Shown: positions 27,187 through 36,289, counted from the stretch's first letter. The stretch: DNA of 64,000 nt from Planctomycetaceae bacterium (GCA_016794985.1 JAEUIQ010000075.1:171440-235439), one strand, 5' to 3'. Translations and numbers: made by a program. Notes: generated by a model from the letters alone, not told the origin.

Positions 27187-27520
27187 ATTGTCGCAGACCG
27201 CTCCGTCGGTCAGATTGCGGAGTTGCCCGCTAGGCAAGGATAAGACTGCGCTAAATTGGACCGTAGGAACGGTCCACGACAATGTCGCTGACCTCTCCGT
27301 CGGTCAGATTGTGGAGTTGCCCGCTAGGCAAGGAAAAGACTGCGCTAAATTGGACCGTAGGAACGGTCCACGACAATGGTCGCTGACCGCTCCGTCGGTC
27401 AGATTGTGGAGTTGCCCGCTAGGCAAGGATAAGACAACGATAAATTGCACCGTAGGAACAGTCCACGACAATCGGCAATCAAGTGAATGGGACTGTAGGA
27501 ACGTTCGACGACAATTGGAC
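27187..27520. repeat. Tandem repeat block, three hairpins per 94-95 bp unit
   Basis: Three near-identical units begin with tcgc at 27191, 27285 and 27380, plus a decayed fourth to about 27520. Each unit holds three stem-loops: gaccg-6-cggtc, ttgcc-5-ggcaa and ggaccgt-4-acggtcc (the last is weaker in unit 3). Units differ by a few substitutions. The block fills the gap between phnX and the convergent cyanophycinase-like gene. It is not a CRISPR array, because the whole unit is conserved and there are no unique spacers. Confidence 0.85.
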
Positions 27521-27522
27521 TT

Positions 27523-29217
27523 TTACTTTGGGATTTTCTCAACCGTGCGAAGATCGAATGCTTCGCCCGCAACGAATTGTCGGGGTCGCTCCGCTGGCGG
27601 TTGGTCCGTGGTGGCATCGGGAAGTTGATTCGCATCGTAGAGGTAAACCGATCCAGCCCCGAGAACTTGGGCTTGGGACTTTTCGACCAAAATTGCTGTC
27701 GCTTCGTCGATACCTATACCTAAGATCGATGGATGTTTCCTGATCGTTTGTTCGAGATCAAGAAATCGATTTCGCTCCGCGAAGTGCTGGTCGATGCCAA
27801 CTCCTTTCAGAAAGCCAAAGCCGCGACGGTAGCCGTCTTGCACCATAATCTGGTTCCCCACCGGTGCTCCTCGTATGAGCAGTTCACCTTGAATCGAGGC
27901 TCCTGCTGAACTGCCTCCGATGATCCCGCCTCTTTCCAAGCACTGATACATCGCCTCGATCGCTCGTGTTCCTTCGTACGCATCGACAAATCGCCATTGG
28001 CGACCGCCTCCAAACCAGATGCCTGTGGCATTCGCAAGTTGATCGCAAAACTCGTTCGAGTTGGTCGTCGCGTGGTCGGTCTGATTAAGGACATGGATGT
28101 CATTGACGCCCAGTTTTTTGAAGACCCGAGCTTCGTAAGATCGAGTCATCGAGTCTGGTCGCTCCTCGGCGGGAACGGCAGTTGGTAAGATCACGATCTT
28201 GGCTTTGGTACCACCTGAGTGTTCGACGAAGGTGCGCCAGATGTCGTCGCTTGAGCCGCCACCGACAATCAAGAGCCGACCCTTGGGTACGCTGCGATTT
28301 GTCTGAGATTCAACAAGTGTTGACGATTCATCTGCGGGCTTAGCAGTTGACATGGGAAACGGTTCCTGATGCCGCTCTCGTTGCGTGCGAACGAAAGTGG
28401 TCCAATCCAGCCATGGGGTGTTGGGCTTCAGCTCGATGTGTTCGCTGGAGTGAAAACGAGTGGCCGGCAAGTAAACATGGGCGGCACCTTCCCCTAGGAT
28501 TCGCATAGTCCGTTGATGAAAGATAACGGCGGTGGCTTCATCCAAGCCCAATCCGATGCAGAACGGATGCTGGGATATGGCAGCGATCAATCGAGCTTGT
28601 CGGTTTCGTTGGCTAAAGTGTTGATCCAAGATGGCGTTTGGTAAAAGATCGAACCCCGTGGCCATTTCGGGAACTTCGTTTCCACCCGCGATCATCACGC
28701 GCGATGCAATCGCTGCCCCAGCACTGGTGCCACCCACCACACAGTCATCAAGCAACCGTTCTTGGAGGATTCGTTCAACCGCCGTACCCGCATAGGCTGC
28801 CGCCAACTTGTCTTGTGCACCGCCGCCTAACCAGACGGCGGTCGCTTGTCGTAGTGGTGCAACAAATGCTTCGGAATCGGCCAGATTTCGGTCACGCGTG
28901 TGCAAGACTTCGATTCGCGCAAATCCAGCGTCGTCCCAAGCTGCGGTATGATCTTCGTTGGGGTCGTCCGCCGATTCACTGGCAGTCGGGATAATGACCA
29001 ACAAGCTGTCTGGCTGTCCCGCCCGGCCGAGCTGGGCAAACTCAGATCGAATTTCGCGAGTCAACCTTCCACCGCCGATCAAGCAAAGATGTCCGCCGGG
29101 AGCAAACGGCACAACGTGGGTCGGTGGTGGGTCATCCGATTGTATGTCGAAGGAGCCAATCCTAACGGCACAGGTACAAAGCCAAATATGCATCAGAAAC
29201 GACAGTGATAAAATCAT
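27523..29217 (-). CDS. Tandem double-domain cyanophycinase-like protein (peptidase S51)
   Basis: A 564-residue protein with two complete S51/cyanophycinase-type domains. Domain 1 (about 40-275) has LIGGGRLTREI, VWLGGGAQDKL, nucleophile Ser165 in GGTSAGAAI, LDQHFSQRNR and LGLDEATA. Domain 2 (about 312-535) has IVGGGSSDD, IWFGGGRQWRF, Ser437 in GGSSAGASI, IDQHFAERNR and IGIDEATA. Normal cyanophycinases have one such domain of about 250-300 residues. Both serines and both DQHF motifs are kept. A hydrophobic N-terminus suggests export. The substrate may be cyanophycin or another isoaspartyl peptide. Its stop lies 3 bp from the repeat block. Confidence 0.88.
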   Translation of the reverse strand: MILSLSFLMHIWLCTCAVRIGSFDIQSDDPPPTHVVPFAPGGHLCLIGGGRLTREIRSEFAQLGRAGQPDSLLVIIPTASESADDPNEDHTAAWDDAGFARIEVLHTRDRNLADSEAFVAPLRQATAVWLGGGAQDKLAAAYAGTAVERILQERLLDDCVVGGTSAGAAIASRVMIAGGNEVPEMATGFDLLPNAILDQHFSQRNRQARLIAAISQHPFCIGLGLDEATAVIFHQRTMRILGEGAAHVYLPATRFHSSEHIELKPNTPWLDWTTFVRTQRERHQEPFPMSTAKPADESSTLVESQTNRSVPKGRLLIVGGGSSDDIWRTFVEHSGGTKAKIVILPTAVPAEERPDSMTRSYEARVFKKLGVNDIHVLNQTDHATTNSNEFCDQLANATGIWFGGGRQWRFVDAYEGTRAIEAMYQCLERGGIIGGSSAGASIQGELLIRGAPVGNQIMVQDGYRRGFGFLKGVGIDQHFAERNRFLDLEQTIRKHPSILGIGIDEATAILVEKSQAQVLGAGSVYLYDANQLPDATTDQPPAERPRQFVAGEAFDLRTVEKIPK

Positions 29218-29416
29218 GGCTTTGTCTCGCGATGGGTTTTCGGTTGCCCTGTAATGGCAAGCAGATCGTACCAGAGCGACCTGCTTGAGAGCATGGGTAT
29301 CATGGCGGCAAGGTCATTGACCGGGCAACAATGAAGCGAAATCATTGTGTACGAACGGCTTGAGTGGATTAGTTTTGCTATAGTAATTGTAACTCTCGGG
29401 CAAGTGGAGCGTGGCA

Positions 29417-29947
29417 ATGACGACGTCAAAAATACAGTATTCACTGCTCAATTTCTGTCTATGTGCAGTATGCTGCATATTGGCGGCGCTGCTATGGGGT
29501 ATTCAGGCTAACCACCGTAGCCAACAACGGAAATCGGAGCAAGAAATTCAACAACTTCACAGACTATTGGAAGAAAAGCGACAAGACGAACTCAAGCTCA
29601 AATTGTTCACGCTCAAACAGTTATCCAACGTGTTGAACGACCCTGGGGGAGTACAAAAATTTGGCGCCATGGCTAAGGAAATGGTCTTGGATCTCGCGCC
29701 TCATTACCGTCATGATCCTTATCTATGGTGGGTATTGCTGAAGACAAATGTCCTGGCGGATGGCATATCGTTGGACGACGCAAAGAAAATTTTGGGCGAG
29801 CCGCAGAAATTTACCACCGAGCCAGCCTTCGGAAAGCCTCCCTACTACGAATGGCACGGTGGAGAAGAAAAGATTACTGCTGACCTCGTGGAAGGCAAAT
29901 TTCAGTTTTGGAGAACAGGAAGAATCGGTTCGATCGGTGGTTACTAA
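29417..29947 (+). CDS. Hypothetical membrane-anchored protein
   Basis: A 176-residue protein. The ATG at 29417 has ggag at 7-nt spacing and is preferred to the GTG at 29411. One N-terminal membrane helix (about residues 10-30) is followed by a charged coiled coil (about 33-65, RSQQRKSEQEIQQLHRLLEE). The C-terminal domain (ISLDDAKKILGEP, YYEWHGG, EGKFQFWR) resembles the SmpA/OmlA-like fold used by small envelope proteins. That similarity is weak and the function is unknown. It is convergent with the acidic protein gene at 30181. Confidence 0.55.
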   Translation: MTTSKIQYSLLNFCLCAVCCILAALLWGIQANHRSQQRKSEQEIQQLHRLLEEKRQDELKLKLFTLKQLSNVLNDPGGVQKFGAMAKEMVLDLAPHYRHDPYLWWVLLKTNVLADGISLDDAKKILGEPQKFTTEPAFGKPPYYEWHGGEEKITADLVEGKFQFWRTGRIGSIGGY

Positions 29948-30111
29948 AGGTGGCCCGAAGGATCCTGAGTTAGTCTACCGGAGGCAATCTTACTCGATCA
30001 GCAACTGCCATGACGTATCTGCTTTAGTCGTTCAGCCAGCGTCGGAATGTTGGATCCAGTACCAGCCATTCATATCAGCCAGCGCGGCAACGCCCTGCAA
30101 CTGGAACCGAA

Positions 30112-30142
30112 GGAGCATATTCCAGATTTTGGAACATGCTCC
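30112..30142. terminator. Hairpin between convergent genes
   Basis: ggagcat-a-ttcca and tggaa-c-atgctcc form a 13-position stem with one mismatch and a 5-nt loop, in the 233-bp gap between two convergent genes. No T-run is present on either strand; a bidirectional transcription barrier is likely. Confidence 0.5.
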
Positions 30143-30180
30143 AAGCCTTGCTAGATTTTGGCTACCGACGCTAGAGTTGA

Positions 30181-31275
30181 TTATACAGTTGTGTCGTCCG
30201 TTCCGCTGCTGTAGTCAATTCCACTGCTGTAGTCGGTCGTGGGTGTGAAGCCTGTGTCGATCGAACTCAGGGCGTCATAACTTCCTCCAGAATCCACGGA
30301 GGACGACGGATCGTAGTTCCACTGCAAACTGTCTGGGTTAGCTTGATCTGCATATTGATCGGCGGTTGCTTGTTGCCAGCCGGCTTGGTCTGCATACATC
30401 GCGGCTTGCTCGAAGTCGCCATCCGCAGCAGCTTGTTCGGCGTTGAACAGGTTGGCGTCGGCGTTTTTCTCGTTCCATACCGACCAATCCAAGCTTTGGA
30501 CATCACGATCGGCTTGTCCCGTATGGTCTGAACCTCCGGCCATCCAATCGGCATCGCCGGTGGCATAACCACTTTGCAAAGCGGCTTCGCGAGCACCCTC
30601 ATAGTCGCCTTGAGCGATGAGGTCGGTTTGTTCTTGACGATAGTGATCCGCCAAGTCTTGTTTGTCGGCGGCAAATCCCAAGTCTTGCGAATCGTATAGG
30701 CTCAGCATGCTCTGATCACCCGCCAAGTCGGCTGCCGTTTCTGCTTGTTCGCGTGCCTCTTGGGCCGCGCGATAGTCGCCCTGATAGATAAATTCGTCGG
30801 CGGCTGCTTGAGCGTCTCGGGCGGCTTGGGCATAGTCTTCTTGTGGGGCTGTCGTTGTCATATCCGTAGCCTCCATTGGCCAGTTCGACTCTGGTTCGAT
30901 CGTCGGCTCATAGGCGGTGGTTGCTTCCGGTGACCAACTTGGCATCGTTCCCAGCTCGCTCATCCCAAATGGCGAGACTGTCGGGTCGGTTGGCAACGTT
31001 GCACCGAAGTCGGGTGTTGGGGCCGAATCCCAAGTCGGGCTATCCAAGCTTTCGGGCGATTCAAACGGCGTGGGCGCGTCCGCATAGCCTTCCGGCACCA
31101 GATAGGTTTCATGTTCGTCGTCGCCAGAATCGAAGATCGCGTCGATGACCATCTCCAGCAGACTCGGGTCGGCGCTTGCTTCTTCGGGGCTTAGCGTCTT
31201 GGAAGTGATTTCTAAGATGGACTGCGAGCCATCGGGATTGATTTGGGTCATCGTCAGTTTGTCTTCAGTCGCCAT
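30181..31275 (-). CDS. Acidic repeat protein, unknown function
   Basis: A 364-residue, strongly acidic protein rich in Asp, Ala, Gln, Ser and Thr. The first 150 residues are low-complexity Pro/Thr/Glu. Residues about 150-300 hold helical repeats with the pattern 'A-A-x-x-GDY-x-x-A' (IYQGDYRAAQEA, IAQGDYEGAREAA, AADGDFEQAAMYA), resembling TPR-like units. The tail is Tyr/Ser/Asp-rich (TTDYSSGIDYSSG). There is no signal peptide. It overlaps the degenerate M48 gene upstream by 11 bp and is the last of a three-gene operon. I do not recognise a family. Confidence 0.65.
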   Translation of the reverse strand: MATEDKLTMTQINPDGSQSILEITSKTLSPEEASADPSLLEMVIDAIFDSGDDEHETYLVPEGYADAPTPFESPESLDSPTWDSAPTPDFGATLPTDPTVSPFGMSELGTMPSWSPEATTAYEPTIEPESNWPMEATDMTTTAPQEDYAQAARDAQAAADEFIYQGDYRAAQEAREQAETAADLAGDQSMLSLYDSQDLGFAADKQDLADHYRQEQTDLIAQGDYEGAREAALQSGYATGDADWMAGGSDHTGQADRDVQSLDWSVWNEKNADANLFNAEQAAADGDFEQAAMYADQAGWQQATADQYADQANPDSLQWNYDPSSSVDSGGSYDALSSIDTGFTPTTDYSSGIDYSSGTDDTTV

Positions 31276-32875
31276 GGGTCATCGTCTCCAATTGTCGTTT
31301 GGTGTCAGGGGAAGGGTGTGAGGTGGATCGGACTCGTTTCTCCAGCAAGGTGATCGCACCGCATGAAGAATTGGCACAGCGAATCGGGCGTCGATCAACA
31401 TCGTTCAACGCGTTTGCCGGAACACTGAGCTTCGCTCCACAGGCAGTACAGTTGATCTTAAGAGCTGTGACAGGCAACTTTGGATTTTTCACTATGGTTT
31501 TTGCTGGTGGCATGTTGGAGACTGGTCGATCGTTCAGAGTGGTGGAACGCGGCGCGGTCCGATTTGAATCGCCAAGCGATCCACGACGTTCATCGTTCGA
31601 CCCCAGGGTGTTCGATGGCTGGCCAGCGACAGTTTTGGTCGGGGAATTCGCCTGGGACGAGATTGCCGGCTGAACTGGTTGCGGCTTGGTCGTCGGTTGA
31701 TTCTTGCGGATGGAGTCACCGATGATGCGCAGGTAACTCTTTAATTCCGGGCTGCGGGCGTATTGTTGCAGCAGTTTCAAGCGTGGCCCTAAGTAAGGTG
31801 TGGATGTAGTCAACAGTTCGGACAGCCGCAAAGTTTGATCTTCCTCCAACGACTGTTGTTCGACCCAGGCGTTCATATTGAGTTGCTGGTACAAGTGAGA
31901 CGACTTGAGCGACCACGACATCAAGACTCGTCGCGCGACTTCTTCGTTGCCGACGGCCAGCATCCCTGCTCGATCAGCCGTGATTTCTGCTTGCCGGGCC
32001 CAACCCAACAGCGGCATTTCGATGGCCCCACTCAACAGAGCAGTTGGATTCAGCATGGTATTGAGCACGCCCCCGGCCAGTATGCCCTTCTGAGGTCCCT
32101 GGTCGCCTAACAGAAAGCGGATCACGGTCTTCCAAAGCGAGTGCCCAGCTTTGCAATGTCCTAATTGTCGCGCCAACAGAAAATACATGTCCAGGCCCGT
32201 GAAATTGGCGGCGATGGCCGAGCCAATAACGATGAAGCTATCCCGGTCAGTTCCAAAAGTCAGCATGTCCCACGGTCGCTCGCCCGAAAGATAGAGGTCC
32301 GGCATGTGCGACATGCCCAGAACACGAGCGGCACGCACGGCTTGCGAGTAGATTTGCGGCAGCTGTTTTTCACTGAGACGAATCCCATTGAACGTCACCT
32401 CGATCCAGCGTCGCCCGACTTTCTCAGAAACGGCGGCTGCCGCGGCAGTCAACACTTTGATCGAACGAAGCGTGGCCATTGCTTTCGCATCGCCGCCCCA
32501 CGCGAACGCGGACGCATCAACTTGGTAACCTGGCACGAGTGGTCGCAACCAACGACATTCGGGACAAACGACTCGATCGGCTGTCATGCGTGATCCGTCT
32601 CCGCCGCAGGTGCTACAACAACCTGGATTGGTTGATGACTTGCCAGAGATGATTGGCGCTGGGACGTGTGTCGATTGCGGCACGTACGCAGGAAGGGCCG
32701 ATGGGTTTGTGACGGGTGCCATCGCCGTTGGGGCGACCTCAACCGCATTCGATACCGGCACCCCAGCAGATGGCAGCAGTTGTGTCGGTTCACCGCAGTA
32801 GATGCAGAACTTCGAATTTGGCATTGGCTGAACGTGGCCGTGAGCGCAACACGAAATCATTTGCGAGGCTGACAT
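31265..32875 (-). CDS. Zinc-ribbon protein with degenerate M48 peptidase domain
   Basis: A 536-residue protein. It has an N-terminal zinc ribbon (Cys9/Cys10 with Cys24/Cys27), a second Cys cluster (Cys86-Cys90 and CPEC 104-107), an M48-like domain at about 130-350 and a C-terminal ribbon (NCTACG, RCANSSCG). In M48 peptidases the active site is HExxH. Here the position reads ARQLGHCKAGH, so His becomes Arg236 and Glu becomes Gln237; only His240 and the downstream Glu297 (RQAEITADRAG) remain. Catalysis is therefore unlikely. It lies in an operon with a zinc-ribbon/DUF4190 protein and an acidic repeat protein. A binding or scaffold role is the best guess. Confidence 0.75.
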   Translation of the reverse strand: MSASQMISCCAHGHVQPMPNSKFCIYCGEPTQLLPSAGVPVSNAVEVAPTAMAPVTNPSALPAYVPQSTHVPAPIISGKSSTNPGCCSTCGGDGSRMTADRVVCPECRWLRPLVPGYQVDASAFAWGGDAKAMATLRSIKVLTAAAAAVSEKVGRRWIEVTFNGIRLSEKQLPQIYSQAVRAARVLGMSHMPDLYLSGERPWDMLTFGTDRDSFIVIGSAIAANFTGLDMYFLLARQLGHCKAGHSLWKTVIRFLLGDQGPQKGILAGGVLNTMLNPTALLSGAIEMPLLGWARQAEITADRAGMLAVGNEEVARRVLMSWSLKSSHLYQQLNMNAWVEQQSLEEDQTLRLSELLTTSTPYLGPRLKLLQQYARSPELKSYLRIIGDSIRKNQPTTKPQPVQPAISSQANSPTKTVAGQPSNTLGSNDERRGSLGDSNRTAPRSTTLNDRPVSNMPPAKTIVKNPKLPVTALKINCTACGAKLSVPANALNDVDRRPIRCANSSCGAITLLEKRVRSTSHPSPDTKRQLETMTHGD

Positions 32876-32931
32876 GATCGTAATCCTCTGGCTGTAAGAA
32901 GCATGAATCGAAACACCACTTCCAAATTCCG

Positions 32932-33435
32932 TTAGTACATGCCGTAAGGTGACATGTACGGATCATTCATCCCCGCACTCGCTGCGGATAGAATAAGCAT
33001 GAGGAAGAAGAAACCGATCGCGAGGATGCTCAAGACAATCCCACCCCACAGGCCGATATGAGCCATCCAAGCGTTCGAGCGATCGGAACGTCCTTGCTTG
33101 ATGGCGGCGAGTTCCATCCATCCCAGGATCGCGGCTGGAATACCTGTCAGGGGTCCAAAGCACATCAGGGCCATGATCGCCAGAATCAAACTCGCAATGG
33201 CGGTTTTGCTGGCTCCGTTCGAGGTGGTTGTTGAACCGACCATGGGCCCGTTTTGAGGTTGGCCGATGAATGGTCCGTTGGTTGGCTGGGCTCCAACGCC
33301 GACGGCAGCGACCTGCGGATGATTGGGGACCGGGCCGGAATAGACCGGTGAACCGCCAAATCGGGTTCCGCAGTTATGACAAAATTGAGCATGGGGTGGG
33401 TTGTGGGTGTGGCATTTGGGGCAGGTTTGGCTCAT
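32932..33435 (-). CDS. Zinc-ribbon and DUF4190 membrane protein
   Basis: A 167-residue protein. An N-terminal zinc ribbon (CPKC 5-8, CHNC 19-22) and a Pro/Gly/Asn-rich linker (about 28-75) are followed by a DUF4190-type pair of membrane helices (about 77-105 and 128-152; LTGIPAAILGWMELAAIKQG between them). DUF4190 proteins are small inner-membrane proteins of unknown function, often with ribbons or forkhead-associated domains. It is the first gene of the leftward three-gene operon, 57 bp before the degenerate M48 gene. Confidence 0.8.
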   Translation of the reverse strand: MSQTCPKCHTHNPPHAQFCHNCGTRFGGSPVYSGPVPNHPQVAAVGVGAQPTNGPFIGQPQNGPMVGSTTTSNGASKTAIASLILAIMALMCFGPLTGIPAAILGWMELAAIKQGRSDRSNAWMAHIGLWGGIVLSILAIGFFFLMLILSAASAGMNDPYMSPYGMY

Positions 33436-33839
33436 GACTTGATCTCATTGGCTGGGCATGAATGGTATGAAGTTTTCGGGCTTCCCACCCAGTACCAACG
33501 AGCCCAATGCTTGTGACAGAGAAATTTCTGAATCATTTTTAGAGCGTCCCAGCACACGGTCCGCTTGCCTCAGATGGCTTGCTAGTCCCACAGCAGACCG
33601 CGGGGAAATCAAGTCTCGGCCATGAGAATGAAATCGCGGGAAAATCGACGCGGTTCATGTTTGGAAAAAAAGGCCTTGAGGCGGCGATCAAGCAGACAAC
33701 GAACGCCCACGTGAAGGAAACTTTACGACACGACCGTTTGACAAATGGGCGCTGGACCGAGACGATAAACTTCCGCGTTGCTACCTGGCTGGGACGGGCG
33801 TTTTTCTGCTGAGTTGATAGTAATAGTTAGAGGTTTTGC
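33436..33839. other. Gap with no recognised gene
   Basis: This 404-bp stretch lies between the divergent zinc-ribbon operon and the FAD oxidoreductase gene and must hold both promoters. A short plus-strand frame (33579-33812) shows no motif and is not called. I see no repeat or RNA gene. Confidence 0.4.
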
Positions 33840-34994
33840 ATGAAGGAACGAGTGGCCATTGTAGGGGCGGGAATAGTGGGTCTGGCGCATGCATGGTCGG
33901 CGGCCGAACGCGGCCATGAAGTCACCGTTTACGAACGGACCAAGGTCGCCAGCGGCGCCTCCATTCGAAACTTTGGAATGGTCTGGCCGATTGGGCAACC
34001 GGCTGCCACGCGCGGCTTGGCGCTTTTGTCGCGTGAGCGTTGGCTGACGTTGACACAAGAATCTCGGATTTGGGCGAATCCGTATGGTTCGCTGCACCTA
34101 GCACATCGAGCTGACGAATGGTCAGTTCTGCAGGAATATTATGAATTGCAGCGGAACACGGAACTTGGCACGCACCTCAAGTTGCTTTCTTGTGAGGAGG
34201 CCTTCGAGCGATCGCCGGGGATCAATCCGGTGGGATTTTTGGGTGCACTCGATTGTGACTTGGAGATCTGCGTCAACCCAACGGAAACGATTCGGAAAGT
34301 TCCTGGGTGGTTGATGGATCGGTATGAAGTCCAGTTCAAGTTTGAAACGGCGGTGGCAGAAGTTGCTACCGGGCGTCTGAAAACCGCGACAGGTCAACTT
34401 GACTCGTTCGATCGAATCGTGATTTGTTCTGGGCATGACTTGGAGACGTTGTATCCTGAGCAATTTGTTGACTTGCCGTTGAAGAAATGCAAGTTGCAAA
34501 TGCTGCGAACCGTTTCCCAGCCTAACCAGTGGAAGCTCGGAGCTCATTTAGCCAGTGGGTTAACTTTGCGACACTACGAGAGTTTTCAAGAATGTTCGAG
34601 CCTGGCTGCACTTGTGCAACGAATCGCCGCAGAAACTCCCGAGTTAAATCGATTCGGAATACACGTCATGGCGTCACAGGATAATCATGGCCGAGTCGTG
34701 CTGGGCGACTCGCATGAATATGGAGATGAAATCGAGCCGTTTGATTCGATGGAAATTGATCAATTGATTCTGCGCGAGTTACAAAAGATTATTCGCTTGC
34801 CGAGTTGGGATCTGGAACGCCGCTGGCATGGGATCTACGCGAAGAACACGGGCGGTGCGTTCGTTAGTTTGGCGCCTGAAGCTGGAGTTTACATCTGTAC
34901 CGGATTGGGGGGAGCTGGCATGACCATGTCCTTTGGAGTCGCCGAGCATCTGTGGCGGCAATGGGATAACGCGGCGACCGAGGTTTTGGTGTGA
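33840..34994 (+). CDS. FAD-dependent oxidoreductase, phosphonate-associated (TIGR03364-like)
   Basis: A 384-residue DAO-fold flavoprotein. The FAD motif is VAIVGAGIVGLAHA (residues 5-18), and SGASIRNFGMVWPIGQP (about 38-54) is the hallmark of the subfamily that co-occurs with phosphonatase-type genes. The C-terminal GLGGAGMTMSFG closes the FAD site. Related enzymes (the PbfC/PbfD group) oxidise aminoethylphosphonate or its N-methyl forms to phosphonoacetaldehyde. With phnX 7 kb upstream, this enzyme could supply the PhnX substrate. Its stop overlaps the GTG start of the DUF5690 transporter by 4 bp, so the two form one unit. Confidence 0.8.
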   Translation: MKERVAIVGAGIVGLAHAWSAAERGHEVTVYERTKVASGASIRNFGMVWPIGQPAATRGLALLSRERWLTLTQESRIWANPYGSLHLAHRADEWSVLQEYYELQRNTELGTHLKLLSCEEAFERSPGINPVGFLGALDCDLEICVNPTETIRKVPGWLMDRYEVQFKFETAVAEVATGRLKTATGQLDSFDRIVICSGHDLETLYPEQFVDLPLKKCKLQMLRTVSQPNQWKLGAHLASGLTLRHYESFQECSSLAALVQRIAAETPELNRFGIHVMASQDNHGRVVLGDSHEYGDEIEPFDSMEIDQLILRELQKIIRLPSWDLERRWHGIYAKNTGGAFVSLAPEAGVYICTGLGGAGMTMSFGVAEHLWRQWDNAATEVLV

Positions 34995-36289
34995 GCCTTG
35001 CCAAAATGTTAAACCAGAATCGCTGGCTGCTCAATTCTTGGGCGTTGGCGGCGGCGTTTTCGACTTACTTCTTCATGTACATGTTTCGCAAGCCGTTCAC
35101 AGCTGCGGCTTTTGAGAATGAGGGCGGGGAGGGCTGGGACAGCAAGGCTGTTTTGGTCGCGGCGCAAGTCATCGGCTATTTTTGTTCGAAGTTGATCGGC
35201 ATTCGCGTGATTTCGCAAATGACGGCCAATAAGCGAGCGATCGTGTTGTTGAGTTTGATCGCGATTGCCCAGGTCGCGTTACTGATCTTTGCGGTTTTGC
35301 CCCGTCCATGGCATGTGGCAGCGATCTTCCTAAACGGCTTGCCGTTGGGCATGGTCTTTGGATTGGTGCTCGGATTCCTGGAAGGGCGGCGTCTGACGGA
35401 GGCCTTGGTGGCAGGTTTGTGCGCCAGTTTTATCTTGGCGGGTGGTGTCGCGAAATCGATTGGTCAATGGACATTGAACTATTTGGTGGCAGAAATGGGC
35501 TGTACATTGCAACAAGCCGAGCAGTGGATGCCATTCGGGGCGGGCTGTTTGTTTGTGGTACCAATCGCGATCTCGACTTGGATGTTATCTCAAATTCCTC
35601 CGCCAGACGAGCAGGATACGAAGTCGCGTAGCGAACGAGTTGCGATGACGGGGGAAGATCGACGTCTGATGTTGCAGCAATATGGTTTGGGGCTGGCAGC
35701 TGTGGCGGTATTTTATTTGTTGGTGACGATTCTCCGCAGCTTGCGCGATGATTTTGCTCCTCAGATTTTGAGCGGCATGGGTGCCACGGTGAAGGCGGTC
35801 GATTATTCTTGGATCGACACTCAAGTCGCCGCATTCGTTCTGTTGGTCAACGGCATGACTTCCTGGATCAGCGGTAATCGCGCCGCTTTGTTATTCTCGC
35901 TGATCGTTTCCTTGAGCGGATTCGGACTGATCGCCGGAGCACTGTTGAGCAGTCATCAAATTACGCCACTGTGGTTTATGGTTTTGATCGGAGCTGGTTT
36001 GTATTTGCCGTACGTCGCGGTCCACACGACCGTTTTTGAGCGATTGATCGCACTGACGCGCAATCGGGGGAACATGGGCTACTTGATGTACGTCGTGGAT
36101 TCGCTGGGTTACTTGGCCTATGTCGTAATCTTGTTGCTGCCCAAATCTGCTTTGCTAGGTGAGCAGACTGCGGACAATGCGTTTTACCACGACTTCCGCG
36201 AGTATTGTTGGATCGGATTGAGCCTAAGTTCCGTGGCGTGCATCGTGGCGATCGGATACTTTGCTCGCTTGCGAAGCAATTCGAATTGA
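34991..36289 (+). CDS. MFS-like DUF5690 membrane transporter
   Basis: A 432-residue polytopic protein with about twelve hydrophobic segments, starting at a GTG that overlaps the FAD oxidoreductase stop. The N-terminus (STYFFMYMFRKPFTAA) is typical of the MFS-related DUF5690 group. The tight coupling to a flavin oxidoreductase suggests import of that enzyme's substrate, plausibly an aminophosphonate or amine. The substrate is an inference from context only. Confidence 0.8.
   Translation: MSLAKMLNQNRWLLNSWALAAAFSTYFFMYMFRKPFTAAAFENEGGEGWDSKAVLVAAQVIGYFCSKLIGIRVISQMTANKRAIVLLSLIAIAQVALLIFAVLPRPWHVAAIFLNGLPLGMVFGLVLGFLEGRRLTEALVAGLCASFILAGGVAKSIGQWTLNYLVAEMGCTLQQAEQWMPFGAGCLFVVPIAISTWMLSQIPPPDEQDTKSRSERVAMTGEDRRLMLQQYGLGLAAVAVFYLLVTILRSLRDDFAPQILSGMGATVKAVDYSWIDTQVAAFVLLVNGMTSWISGNRAALLFSLIVSLSGFGLIAGALLSSHQITPLWFMVLIGAGLYLPYVAVHTTVFERLIALTRNRGNMGYLMYVVDSLGYLAYVVILLLPKSALLGEQTADNAFYHDFREYCWIGLSLSSVACIVAIGYFARLRSNSN

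Noticed and set aside
27187..27520. CRISPR-like spacing of repeats
   Set aside because: The full 94-95 bp unit is conserved, there are no unique spacers and no cas genes.
33579..33812. 77-codon plus-strand frame in the gap before the FAD oxidoreductase
   Set aside because: No domain, no ribosome site and a composition unlike neighbouring genes.
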